From: JAXDBM01 sp964460245
GTDB lineage: Bacteria > Desulfobacterota > Syntrophia > Syntrophales > Fen-1087
DNA: 29,916 nt
NCBI GenBank assembly: GCA_964460245.1
Contig: CAYWTL010000024.1
Location: 1-29,916 of the forward strand
Direction of reading: 5' to 3'
Part shown: piece after piece, positions 16,076 to 24,151 of the stretch
Position numbering within the stretch: the first letter of the stretch is position 1
Layout: every line of letters starts with the position of its first letter
Notes under the pieces: generated by a model
Told to the model about the DNA's origin: nothing
What the model saw: only the letters and a program-made list of their open reading frames with translations
The model's database searches: none
Position numbers and translations under genes: made by a program

Positions 16076-17313
16076 TCGATCAGGCAAGCTTCGAAACCAT
16101 CCGGAAGCGGATCGACAGCTATCGGGAAGCGATGATTCAAATGCAGATCGGGCTGACGGCCATACCGGCCCTCGCTCCGGAAAACGGCGGCGACGGAGAG
16201 TATGAGAAAGCGCGCTATCTCCTTGCGAACCTCAGGAATCTTGGATTCAAGGACGTTCGGGAATTCAACGCCCCGGACAGCAGAGTCTCGTCGGGAATCC
16301 GTCCCAACATCATGGCCAGGGTGCCTGGGAGAAGAGACAACCGCACGGTCTGGATCCTGACGCATCTGGACATCGTGCCACCGGGAGAAATGAGGTTCTG
16401 GAACAGCGATCCCTACCGCGGTTATGTGGAAAACGACCGGATATACGGGCGGGGCACGGAAGACAACCAGCAGGACCTCGTCGCCTCCCTCTTTGCCGCC
16501 AAGGCATTCCTGGACGAGGGCATCGTTCCGGAGAGCAACATCGGACTTGCCTTCGTGTCCGATGAGGAAACCACGAGCCGTTTGGGGCTTGCCTACATCC
16601 TCCGGCATGAAAATAACCCCTTCCGAAAAACGGACCTGCTGGTCGTTCCCGATTCGGGAAACGAGGAGGGGACTTTAATCGAAATCGCGGAGAAGAGCAT
16701 CTACTGGCTTCGCTTCAAAACCGTCGGAAAACAATGCCATGCCAGCAAACCCGAACTCGGGAAGAACGCCTTTCTCGCCGCCTCCCATCTCGTCGTGCGG
16801 CTGGACGAACTGCACAGGATTTTTGATGCCGTCGACGTCCTCTATCACCCGCCAATGAGCACATTCCAGCCGACGAAAAAGGAAATGAGCGTTCCGAACG
16901 TCAACACCATTCCGGGAGAAGACGTCTTCTATCTGGACTGCCGGATTCTGCCGCAATACTCCCTGAAGGAGGTTTACGGAACAATCCGCGACATGGCCGA
17001 CGACATTGAACGCCGGTTCGGCGTCCGGATTGAAATCGAGGCGGTTCAGGATATGCAGGCCCCGGCACCCACCCCTGAAGATGCCCCGGTTGTTCTGGCG
17101 CTTCAGGAAGCCATCCGGGCGGTTTATCGGCTTCACGCCGATCCCGAAGGAATCGGCGCAGGAACGGTTGCCGCCTATTTCCGCAGGGACGGCTATCCCG
17201 CAGCGGTCTGGTGCCGAATCGGACAGACGGCCCATCAGCCCAATGAGAACTGCCTGATTTCCAATATGATGGGGAATGCCCAGGTCTATGCGCATCTTTT
17301 CCTGCAAAAATGA
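16072..17313 (+). CDS. M20 family metallopeptidase (ArgE/DapE/carboxypeptidase type)
   Basis: A 413-residue di-zinc amidohydrolase of the M20 family, predicted cytoplasmic because no signal peptide is seen. Metal-site features: THLDIVP (H98, catalytic D100), YGRGTEDNQQD (D131), the general base in FVSDEETTS (E165/E166), LVVPDSGNEEG, and the C-terminal His in GQTAHQPNE. The dimerisation (lid) domain lies at about 205-320 (GKQCHASKPELGKNAF). It resembles the archaeal-type members often labelled succinyl-diaminopimelate desuccinylase, but the specificity cannot be set from sequence. The ATGA overlap with the M16 gene suggests it finishes peptides released by the M16 pair. That role is inference. 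Confidence 0.9.
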   Translation: MIDQASFETIRKRIDSYREAMIQMQIGLTAIPALAPENGGDGEYEKARYLLANLRNLGFKDVREFNAPDSRVSSGIRPNIMARVPGRRDNRTVWILTHLDIVPPGEMRFWNSDPYRGYVENDRIYGRGTEDNQQDLVASLFAAKAFLDEGIVPESNIGLAFVSDEETTSRLGLAYILRHENNPFRKTDLLVVPDSGNEEGTLIEIAEKSIYWLRFKTVGKQCHASKPELGKNAFLAASHLVVRLDELHRIFDAVDVLYHPPMSTFQPTKKEMSVPNVNTIPGEDVFYLDCRILPQYSLKEVYGTIRDMADDIERRFGVRIEIEAVQDMQAPAPTPEDAPVVLALQEAIRAVYRLHADPEGIGAGTVAAYFRRDGYPAAVWCRIGQTAHQPNENCLISNMMGNAQVYAHLFLQK

Positions 17314-17418
17314 TTGCAATCCGAAAAAGCCCGTGATAGCGTTCCACCCCAGTTTGCATCAGTGCGACATCCCCGGCAGCCCGGCTTCCGGGAACCCTGC
17401 AACGCGATCCATAATGCC

Positions 17419-18423
17419 GTGAAGGCGAAGCCTGCATTTCCTTCAATCGAAAAAATCTCCTTCGAGAACACCGAGAATCTGATCGGCCTTTTCGGCGAAC
17501 AGGATCAGCATCTGAAGCTCCTGGAAAAGCTGGAGCGCGTCAAGTTTGCGGTGCGGGGGAACATTCTCTCCATTTCCGGCGACATGCCGGCGGTTGCCCT
17601 GACGAAAAATCTGATTCTCCAGCTTCATTCCATCCTGCAGAAAGGCTATCCCCTTTACGCAGCGGACATTGATTACGCACACCGGATCCTCTCGGGAAAC
17701 AAAGAGACGGACCTGGAAAAAATCTTTCTGGATACGGTGTTTATCTCCTCCAAGAAACGGATCATCACCCCGAAAAGCATTGCCCAGAAGCATTATATCG
17801 ATTCCATTCGGCATCACGACATGGTGTTCGGCATCGGCCCGGCCGGCACGGGAAAGACCTACCTGGCCATGGCCATGGCCGTATCGGCGCTTCTCGAAAA
17901 GAAGGTCAACCGGATCGCCCTGGCAAGGCCCGCCGTGGAAGCCGGTGAAAAACTCGGATTCCTCCCGGGAGATCTCGCGGAAAAGGTCAATCCCTATCTA
18001 AGACCGCTGTACGACGCCCTTTTCGACATGATCGACTTCGATCGCGCGACTGCCCTGATCCATAAGGGGGTGATCGAAGTTGCGCCGCTCGCTTTCATGA
18101 GAGGCCGCACGTTGAACGATTCGTTCGTCATTCTCGATGAAGCGCAAAACACCACATCCGAGCAGATGAAGATGTTCCTGACGCGACTCGGATACGGCTC
18201 CAAGGCGGTCATTACCGGGGATGTGACCCAGGTCGATCTCCCGGCAGACAAGACGCCGGGTCTGATCGAAGCGGAAAGGATCCTGCGGAATATCGACGGA
18301 ATCCGTTTCATTCATTTCTCGGACCTGGATGTCGTCAGACATCCCCTGGTCCAGGACGTGATCCGGGCATACAATCATCTGGACCGCGAAAAAGCGGCAG
18401 AGAGGACCCGTTCGTCTAAATGA
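17419..18423 (+). CDS. ybeZ: PhoH-family ATPase (YbeZ type)
   Basis: A cytoplasmic P-loop protein of the PhoH/YbeZ family, linked to RNA metabolism together with YbeY. Walker A is GPAGTGKTYLA (residues 140-147 for the core) and Walker B is FVILDEAQNT, with the family motifs ARPAVEAGEKLGFLPGDL and VITGDVTQVDLP. From the GTG at 17419 it has 334 residues, the usual length, and starts just before the family N-terminal pattern ISFENTENLIGLFGEQDQHLK. The frame is open back to a TTG at 17314 directly after the M20 stop, which would add 35 residues that do not look conserved. No start has a good Shine-Dalgarno, so the exact N-terminus is open. The stop overlaps the next start as ATGA. Confidence 0.9.
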   Translation: MKAKPAFPSIEKISFENTENLIGLFGEQDQHLKLLEKLERVKFAVRGNILSISGDMPAVALTKNLILQLHSILQKGYPLYAADIDYAHRILSGNKETDLEKIFLDTVFISSKKRIITPKSIAQKHYIDSIRHHDMVFGIGPAGTGKTYLAMAMAVSALLEKKVNRIALARPAVEAGEKLGFLPGDLAEKVNPYLRPLYDALFDMIDFDRATALIHKGVIEVAPLAFMRGRTLNDSFVILDEAQNTTSEQMKMFLTRLGYGSKAVITGDVTQVDLPADKTPGLIEAERILRNIDGIRFIHFSDLDVVRHPLVQDVIRAYNHLDREKAAERTRSSK

Positions 18424-20798
18424 ATCCCATTGAAACAGCAACCGAGCGGGTGCGGAACCTGATCGGTGAAAAATCCAGACTGACCGGGAGGATTCCGAAA
18501 TTTGTCCGCAACCCGCTCACCCAGAAGTGGATCATCGCCCTTTGCCTGTGTCTGGTTCTGTCGCTGCTCCTGAGCCCCCGGATGCATCTCGGACAACCGG
18601 ATTTCAAAGTCGACATGATTGCCGCCGGCGACGTCAAGGCGGAGCGCAGTTTCCTTGTGGAAGACAGGCTTGCCACGGAGCAAAAAAAGATCGATGCCCT
18701 AGCCGATGCCCGAAGCGTCTATGACTTCGACAGTGACATGCGTGCCCGGCTGGAAATCAGCCTGCGAAAAGCTTTCCTGTCGGCCGAAGAGTCTTATCTG
18801 CGCCGGGCGAGCGATTCCGGTTCCGGCGCACTTTCCCCCGCTTCCGGAAAGCCGGGTCTGTCGCAGTTAAAGGCCGAGCTGGAGAAAACCCTGGGCATCG
18901 CCTTGACCTCCGGCGAGTTTGAAGCCTTCCGCCGTCATGAATTTTCTCCCGCGATCTCCGGCAAGATCGCCAGACTGATTGCCGACGTCACCGATTCCGT
19001 CTGGATCACCCCTGGAACCATTCCGAAGCAGGACATGGAACGGGGGATCGTCACGCGCGATCCGAAAACGCTGGTTGAGCGGGAGATGAAGGATTTCCCC
19101 CCGATTCGCCACTTGGACGAGATGGAAATCCTCATCCGGAAAAAAGCAGGGCAATACCTGCGCGGGGAATCGTCGGATATTCGCATGGCGGCGCTCTCGG
19201 TGGCGAAAAAGATGATCCGGCCGAATCTGACGTTCAACCAGAATGCCACGGATCTGAAAAGGCAGGCGATCCTGGCGGGCGCGAAACCGGTTTACTATCA
19301 GGTGCAGTCCGGTGAGATGATCATCCGGGAGGGGGAAAAGATCAACCGGGGACATCTGGACAAGCTGGCGGCACTGTACAATGATCGGGGAGAGAAAAGG
19401 TTTTCCGACGTATTTCACTTTCTGGGAATGTTTTTCACCATACTTTTCTTGGCCGTCCTGCTCTTTCTTCTGACCCGGAACTGGTTGAAAAAATCGGCGG
19501 ACATCAACATCGACCTTCTTTTCGTCGGCATCGTATCCATCCTGCAGATCCTGCTTGTCAAGTCCGCCATTTTCATATCGGACGCCGTCAACCGGGCTTT
19601 CCCGTTCATCCCCGCCGATACCTGCTTTTATGCAATCCCGTTTGCCGCCGGGACCATGGTCGTCGGGGTGATGATCAACCGCAACACGGCTTTGATCTTT
19701 TCCGTTTTTTCAGCTTTCCTGATCGGTTTCCTTTTCGAAAGCAAAGTCACGATACCCCTTTTCTCTTTACTGGGCAGCATGACGGCCTGCTACCACATTG
19801 TTCACTGCAGAAAACGGACCGCTTTTTTCAAGGCCGGCCTCTTTTTGGGGCTCGTGAACATGATCGTCATCCTGGCGCTGACGCTGTTGACCGGTGCCAT
19901 CGCCACGATGGATACCCTGATCCGGCTGGGGATGGGCTTTTTCGGGGGGATTCTGACCGGCACGGTGGTGGCCGGAATTACGCCGATTCTGGAGACCCTC
20001 TTCCGATACACGACGGACATCAAGCTGCTGGAGCTCGCGAATCTGAATCAGCCCCTCTTCCAGAGAATGGTCATCGAAGCACCGGGAACGTATCATCACA
20101 GCATCATCGTGGGATCCATGGTTGAGGCGGCAGCCGAAGCGATCGGTGCAAACCCCCTGCTCGTCAAGGTAAGCGCCTACTACCACGACATCGGAAAAAT
20201 AAAAAAACCCCAATACTTCATAGAAAACCAGATCAACGGGGAAAACCGGCACGACAAACTGTCGCCGAGGATGAGCGCCCTGGTGATCATCTCCCACATC
20301 AAGGAGGGATGCGAACTGGCCAAGCAGGCGAAGCTCGGCGCCGAAATCGTCAACATCATCCGAGAGCATCACGGGAACAGCCTGGTCCGGTATTTCTACG
20401 ACAAGGCCAAAAAAGACGACGACGCCTCCATTCGTGCCCTGCCGGAAAGCGATTTCCGCTACCCGGGACCCAAGCCGCAAACCCGGGAAGCCGGCCTTGT
20501 GCTGCTGGGCGATGTCATTGAGGCGTCTTCCCGCACCCTGTCCAACCCGACGCCGTCGCGAATCCGAAACCTGGTTCGCGAGCGAATTGAAAGGGTGTTC
20601 CTGGACGGTCAGCTCGACGAGTGTGAATTGACCCTGCATGACCTGAACAACATATCGGAAGCCTTCATCCGCATTCTGACCGGTATTTTCCACCAGCGCA
20701 TCGATTATCCTTCGGCGCCGGTTCAGCCGTCCAACGTGAAATCGATCCGCATTTATGAAAACGCTCATCGAAAACCGGCAGAGACGCGTAAAGCTTGA
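18420..20798 (+). CDS. 7TM-HD family cyclic-dinucleotide phosphodiesterase (PgpH-like)
   Basis: A 792-residue membrane protein of the 7TMR-HD family. Members such as Listeria PgpH hydrolyse cyclic di-AMP. Order: a short cytoplasmic N-terminus, TM helix at about 37-53, a large extracytoplasmic domain (about 55-335), seven hydrophobic segments (about 340-525), then a cytoplasmic HD domain. The HD residues are visible: TYHHSIIVGSM (H559/H560), AYYHDIGKIKKP (H589-D590), and a later EHHGNSLVRYFY. It overlaps phoH by 4 bases and ybeY by 44. phoH-HD-ybeY is a conserved order in Firmicutes and Deltaproteobacteria. The family is secure. Cyclic di-AMP as substrate is taken from characterised homologues. 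Confidence 0.92.
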   Translation: MNPIETATERVRNLIGEKSRLTGRIPKFVRNPLTQKWIIALCLCLVLSLLLSPRMHLGQPDFKVDMIAAGDVKAERSFLVEDRLATEQKKIDALADARSVYDFDSDMRARLEISLRKAFLSAEESYLRRASDSGSGALSPASGKPGLSQLKAELEKTLGIALTSGEFEAFRRHEFSPAISGKIARLIADVTDSVWITPGTIPKQDMERGIVTRDPKTLVEREMKDFPPIRHLDEMEILIRKKAGQYLRGESSDIRMAALSVAKKMIRPNLTFNQNATDLKRQAILAGAKPVYYQVQSGEMIIREGEKINRGHLDKLAALYNDRGEKRFSDVFHFLGMFFTILFLAVLLFLLTRNWLKKSADINIDLLFVGIVSILQILLVKSAIFISDAVNRAFPFIPADTCFYAIPFAAGTMVVGVMINRNTALIFSVFSAFLIGFLFESKVTIPLFSLLGSMTACYHIVHCRKRTAFFKAGLFLGLVNMIVILALTLLTGAIATMDTLIRLGMGFFGGILTGTVVAGITPILETLFRYTTDIKLLELANLNQPLFQRMVIEAPGTYHHSIIVGSMVEAAAEAIGANPLLVKVSAYYHDIGKIKKPQYFIENQINGENRHDKLSPRMSALVIISHIKEGCELAKQAKLGAEIVNIIREHHGNSLVRYFYDKAKKDDDASIRALPESDFRYPGPKPQTREAGLVLLGDVIEASSRTLSNPTPSRIRNLVRERIERVFLDGQLDECELTLHDLNNISEAFIRILTGIFHQRIDYPSAPVQPSNVKSIRIYENAHRKPAETRKA

Positions 20799-21213
20799 CC
20801 TTCGCAGAATCCGCCGCACGGTCCGCGAGGCCGCGAAGCATCTCGGCTGCCCGGAGCGCGAACTCAGTCTTCTCTTCGTCGATGACGCGGCCATCAGCGA
20901 GATCAACGGGCAATACCTCAACCGGCCCGGTCCGACCAACGTGATCTCCTTCTCCCAGACGGAGGGGGATTTCGGCCACATCAATCCCCTGCTGCTCGGC
21001 GACATCGTGATCTCGGCGGAACGGGCCGCTTCCGATGCCGAAGCGGGAGATCTGAATGTGAATGATGAGATCGATTTTCTGGTCATTCACGGCCTCCTCC
21101 ATCTGCTGGGTTACAATCACGAAGGATCCGACGAACGGGAGGCCGTGAAAATGAGAGAAGTGGAAAACGAAATTTTTCAGAAGCTGAGAGGTTTCGGAGT
21201 CGAAAGATCCTGA
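20755..21213 (+). CDS. ybeY: Endoribonuclease/rRNA maturation factor YbeY
   Basis: A 152-residue zinc metalloprotein involved in 16S rRNA 3'-end processing and ribosome quality control. The signature H-x3-H-x5-H is complete in HGLLHLLGYNHEG (H112, H116, H122), with the upstream family elements FVDDAAISEIN, TNVISFS and LLGDIVIS. The start at 20755 lies 44 bases inside the HD gene. No shorter ATG keeps the N-terminal strand, so this overlap is accepted. It is the last gene of the plus-strand run and converges on the lytic transglycosylase gene 74 bases away. The gap holds only an imperfect GC-rich inverted sequence and no convincing terminator. Confidence 0.95.
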   Translation: MKTLIENRQRRVKLDLRRIRRTVREAAKHLGCPERELSLLFVDDAAISEINGQYLNRPGPTNVISFSQTEGDFGHINPLLLGDIVISAERAASDAEAGDLNVNDEIDFLVIHGLLHLLGYNHEGSDEREAVKMREVENEIFQKLRGFGVERS

Positions 21214-21287
21214 CCCGATTTTCCGGTCTGCCGCCGGCTGGACCAGGTTGAATCCTGAGGATCCGGCAGCGGCACGGGAGTCTCCGC

Positions 21288-22949
21288 CTATCCGCCGATT
21301 CTGATGATCTGTCCCGCCTGGATCTTGTCTCCGCGGATCCGGTTCTGCTTCCTGATTTCCGATGGGGTAGTCTTGAAGCGCTGCGCCAGCGAGGAAAGAG
21401 AATCCCCCTTCTTCACCTTGTAGCGCACGATCTGACCGTTCTCGGCGGCGGCTGCCTTGCCCCCTTGCGATTTCTTCCCGGCCGATGCTTTGACCGGACG
21501 CGCCGGCGGCGGCACTTTCAGACTCTGCCCGACGCGGAGGGCTCTTTTCGCAGGGAGGCTGTTGCATGCCATCAACGTGCTGACGGTAATTCCGTAGCGC
21601 CTGGCGATGGAGGTCCGGGTTTCCCCCCGCTTGACTTTGTGCCGCTTGAAACCGCTCTTGACGGACGCCGTCCTGACCAGTTTCGGCTTTTCCCCCTCCG
21701 GAATGGTGTCGGCAACCGCAACGAACTTTTCCGCCATTTCGATGGGCACCTTCAGGTCATATTCGCGATCGGGGGTCATCTTGTGCCTGAGTTCGGCATT
21801 CAGGCTGACCAGCGTGTCTTCGGGGATGTCGAGCGCTTGTGCAATGTCCTGAAGCCTCATGTTTTTACGGGTCTTGACGGTTTCGAACGGCAATTCCCGC
21901 TCCCGCGGCTGACCGAGGTCCATGCCGTATTTTGCCGGATCCTTGATGATATGCAGGGTGGCCAGAAAACGCGGAACGTATCGGGCCGTTTCATAGGGAA
22001 GCTGCTGATAGAGATCCCAGAACCGGTCCAGATAATTCAGATGCTGTTGGGATATGACTCGGAGCACCCGGTACTCTCCGCAATTGTACGCGGAAAGAAC
22101 CGTCATCCAGTCGCCGAACATCGCATGCAGATCTTTCAGATAACCGATGGCGGCGAGGGTTGATTTTTGCGCGTCCATTCTTTCATCGATCCACTCCGTC
22201 CGGTTCAGTCCGTATTTAAAACCCGTAGAGGGAATGAATTGCCAGAGGCCCAGCGCCCGGGCCTTGGATAGGGCGGAAATCTTGAAGCCGCTTTCCACCA
22301 GGGGAAGCCAGGAAAGCTCTTCCGGAAGTCCCGCTTTCTTGAGCTCCTTGACAATCATGGGCCGGTACAAACCGGACCGCTGGTATGCGGCGATAAAGAA
22401 ATCCCTTTCGTAGCTCTGAAAACTTCGAATCTCTTTTTCCACATCGGCGTTCAGGGTCATGGGAATCTCACTGCGGATTCCGACGGTCGTGGTCTGCTTG
22501 GATGAATAGAGCGCCAGAATGCGCTTGGAGATCAGCAGCCTCAGATCGTCTTTCTGCCGGGCGATGGCCGGATCGTCGTCCGTCTCGATGATGAGGGCAT
22601 AGGCATCGTCGAGAAGCTCCAGCGCGCTTTCCAGATCTCCTTTCTTCCAGTGCATCTCGGATTCCTCCAGCAGTGCCAGCGCCTCCTCCATGATGTTCTG
22701 CTCTTCCTCGCGGATCTTCCGGTTTCCGTTCGTGTCGGCGCCGTTTTCCGGCGACTCGTTATTGAAATCGACTGTCGTGTGGATTGCGGATCTTTCCGCC
22801 AGGGTCATCGCGGCGCCGGAAACCAAACCGGGAACGGCAGTGCCAAGCCCGGACTGACCGTGCAGGTCCGGCGGACAAAGGACTGAAATAGAAACGGCAA
22901 TGGAAAAAGCAACAAACAGACCGGAAACACCGCTCATTTTACGCTTCAT
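21288..22949 (-). CDS. mltD: LysM-containing membrane-bound lytic transglycosylase (MltD type)
   Basis: An envelope enzyme that cleaves the MurNAc-GlcNAc bond of peptidoglycan, forming 1,6-anhydro ends. It has 553 residues. A signal peptide (KRKMSGVSGLFVAFSIAVSI) is followed by a charged linker rich in Glu/Leu (about 75-150), then an SLT domain with the catalytic Glu in WLPLVESGFKISALSKARA (about E219), GLWQFIPSTG and SAYNCGEYRV. The C-terminus has one degenerate LysM-like repeat and two clear ones (HKVKRGETRTSIARRYGI and YKVKKGDSLSSLAQRF). The ATG at 22949 was chosen. The in-frame GTG one codon earlier has the better spacing (9 bases) to AAAGGAG. The frame continuing upstream into prfB is a shadow. 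It has its own promoter at 23000-23027. Confidence 0.93.
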   Translation of the reverse strand: MKRKMSGVSGLFVAFSIAVSISVLCPPDLHGQSGLGTAVPGLVSGAAMTLAERSAIHTTVDFNNESPENGADTNGNRKIREEEQNIMEEALALLEESEMHWKKGDLESALELLDDAYALIIETDDDPAIARQKDDLRLLISKRILALYSSKQTTTVGIRSEIPMTLNADVEKEIRSFQSYERDFFIAAYQRSGLYRPMIVKELKKAGLPEELSWLPLVESGFKISALSKARALGLWQFIPSTGFKYGLNRTEWIDERMDAQKSTLAAIGYLKDLHAMFGDWMTVLSAYNCGEYRVLRVISQQHLNYLDRFWDLYQQLPYETARYVPRFLATLHIIKDPAKYGMDLGQPRERELPFETVKTRKNMRLQDIAQALDIPEDTLVSLNAELRHKMTPDREYDLKVPIEMAEKFVAVADTIPEGEKPKLVRTASVKSGFKRHKVKRGETRTSIARRYGITVSTLMACNSLPAKRALRVGQSLKVPPPARPVKASAGKKSQGGKAAAAENGQIVRYKVKKGDSLSSLAQRFKTTPSEIRKQNRIRGDKIQAGQIIRIGG

Positions 22950-22999
22950 CACAGCTGCATACTCCTTTGAGATCAAATCACTCGAATAGCTCCAGCGGT

Positions 23000-23027
23000 T
23001 GTATAGCACAGGCGCCCTTTTTGCCAA
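23000..23027 (-). promoter_or_regulatory. Promoter for the lytic transglycosylase gene
   Basis: On the minus strand, TTGGCA (23022-23027), a 16-base spacer and TATACA (23000-23005), in the 106-base gap after prfB. The predicted start is near 22993. Confidence 0.5.
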
Positions 23028-23031
23028 AGCC

Positions 23032-23057
23032 AAAAATGCGGGGACGACACCGCATTT
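23032..23057 (-). terminator. Intrinsic terminator overlapping the prfB stop codon
   Basis: On the minus strand, AAATGCGG (23050-23057) pairs with CCGCATTT (23034-23041) around an 8-base loop, and the arm runs into a short T-run. The stem includes two bases of the prfB TAA (23056-23058). The T-tract is only five long and ends in GG, so termination may be partial. Confidence 0.5.
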
Positions 23058-24151
23058 AAGCTGCGGAAAGCAGATAGGCCTCGATGAAAGCATCAATGTC
23101 CCCATCCAGGACACGGCCGACGTTTCCCACTTCCAGATTGGTGCGATGATCCTTGATCATCTTGTAGGGATGAAGGACGTAAGAGCGAATCTGGCTTCCC
23201 CAGGCAATGTCCCGTTTCGACTTGTTGACTTCATCGAGCTTCGCCGTCTGTTCCTGAAGCTTCATCTCGTATATCCTCGATTTCAGGTATTTCATTGCCA
23301 TGGCCTTGTTCTTGTGCTGAGACCGTTCATTCTGGCATTGCACGACGATGCCCGTGGGCAGATGGGTGATGCGGACGGCGGAATCCGTCTTGTTCACATG
23401 CTGTCCGCCCGCCCCGGTGGAGCGGTAGGTGTCGATCCGAAGATCGCCTTCGTCGATTTCCACCACGATTTCGTCGTCCACCTCGGGATAAACGAAGACC
23501 GATGCAAAGGAGGTGTGCCTTCTTGCCCCGGCGTCAAAGGGAGAAATGCGGACCAGACGATGGATGCCGATCTCGGCCTTGGCGTAACCGTAGGCGTATT
23601 CTCCCTCCAGTGTGAGAGATACGCTTTTGAGACCCGCTTCATCTCCCGACAGGAAATCGATGATCGTCGCCTTGAAACCCCTTCGCTCCGCCCATCGCAG
23701 ATACATGCGAAGCAGCATTTCGGCCCAGTCCTGTGCCTCCGTTCCGCCCGCCCCGGCATGGATCGACATGATGGCATTCATGGAATCCTGCTCCGAACCG
23801 AGCATCATGCGAAGCTCTTCCTCCCGCACGGCGGCCAGCAGAGACTCGAGATCGCGCTCCACTTCCGCCAGGGCCGCTTCGTCATTCTCGTCCTTTGCCA
23901 TGCCATGGAGGATTTCCAGGTCTTCGGCGGACGCCTTCAGCTTTTTCCACTGGCCGACGATCGCGTCCAGTCTCGTTTTTTTCTTGAGGATGTCCCGGGC
24001 CTTTTCCGGATCGCTCCACAAATCATCCCGTGCGGACAACTGATCGAGCTCTTTGATGCGGTTTTCCTTGTCCGCAATGTCAAAGACATTCTCCCAGCCG
24101 CTCGATCCTCTTTCTCACATCGTTCAGCGCATCCGGAAGTCCTTCAATCAT
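23056..24151 (-). CDS. prfB: Peptide chain release factor 2 (programmed +1 frameshift)
   Basis: RF2 terminates translation at UGA and UAA. The gene is in two frames. The first runs from the ATG at 24151 (strong GGGGAGG at 24159-24165, 7 bases upstream) through 23 codons to an in-frame TGA at 24080-24082. The second frame carries the remaining protein after a +1 shift at CTT-TGA-C, giving 364 residues, the normal RF2 size. Seen in the main part: HAGAGGTEAQDWAEML, the stop-codon-recognition SPF in RISPFDAGARRHTSFA, and the catalytic GGQ in STGAGGQHVNKTDSA. The start overlaps the lnt stop by 8 bases. A gene caller working without frameshifts would report only the part from about 24039. Confidence 0.96.
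24080..24096 (-). promoter_or_regulatory. RF2 autoregulatory frameshift site
   Basis: On the minus strand this reads CTGGGAGAATGTCTTTGAC from about 24099. It has the conserved slippery CTT, the UGA stop and a following C, with a Shine-Dalgarno-like GGGAG five bases before CTT. When RF2 is scarce the ribosome slips +1 from CUU to UUU and reads GAC next. Compared with the usual AGGGGG three bases away, the stimulator is weaker and further off. Confidence 0.9.

Noticed and set aside
22950..23114. N-terminal extension of the lytic transglycosylase into prfB
   Set aside because: The extension overlaps the prfB 3' end and the terminator. A signal peptide and a Shine-Dalgarno mark the start at about 22949.
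24040..24151. In-frame TGA in prfB as a pseudogene or sequencing error
   Set aside because: The site is exactly the conserved CTT-TGA-C frameshift signal at codons 23-24, and the shifted frame restores a full-length RF2.
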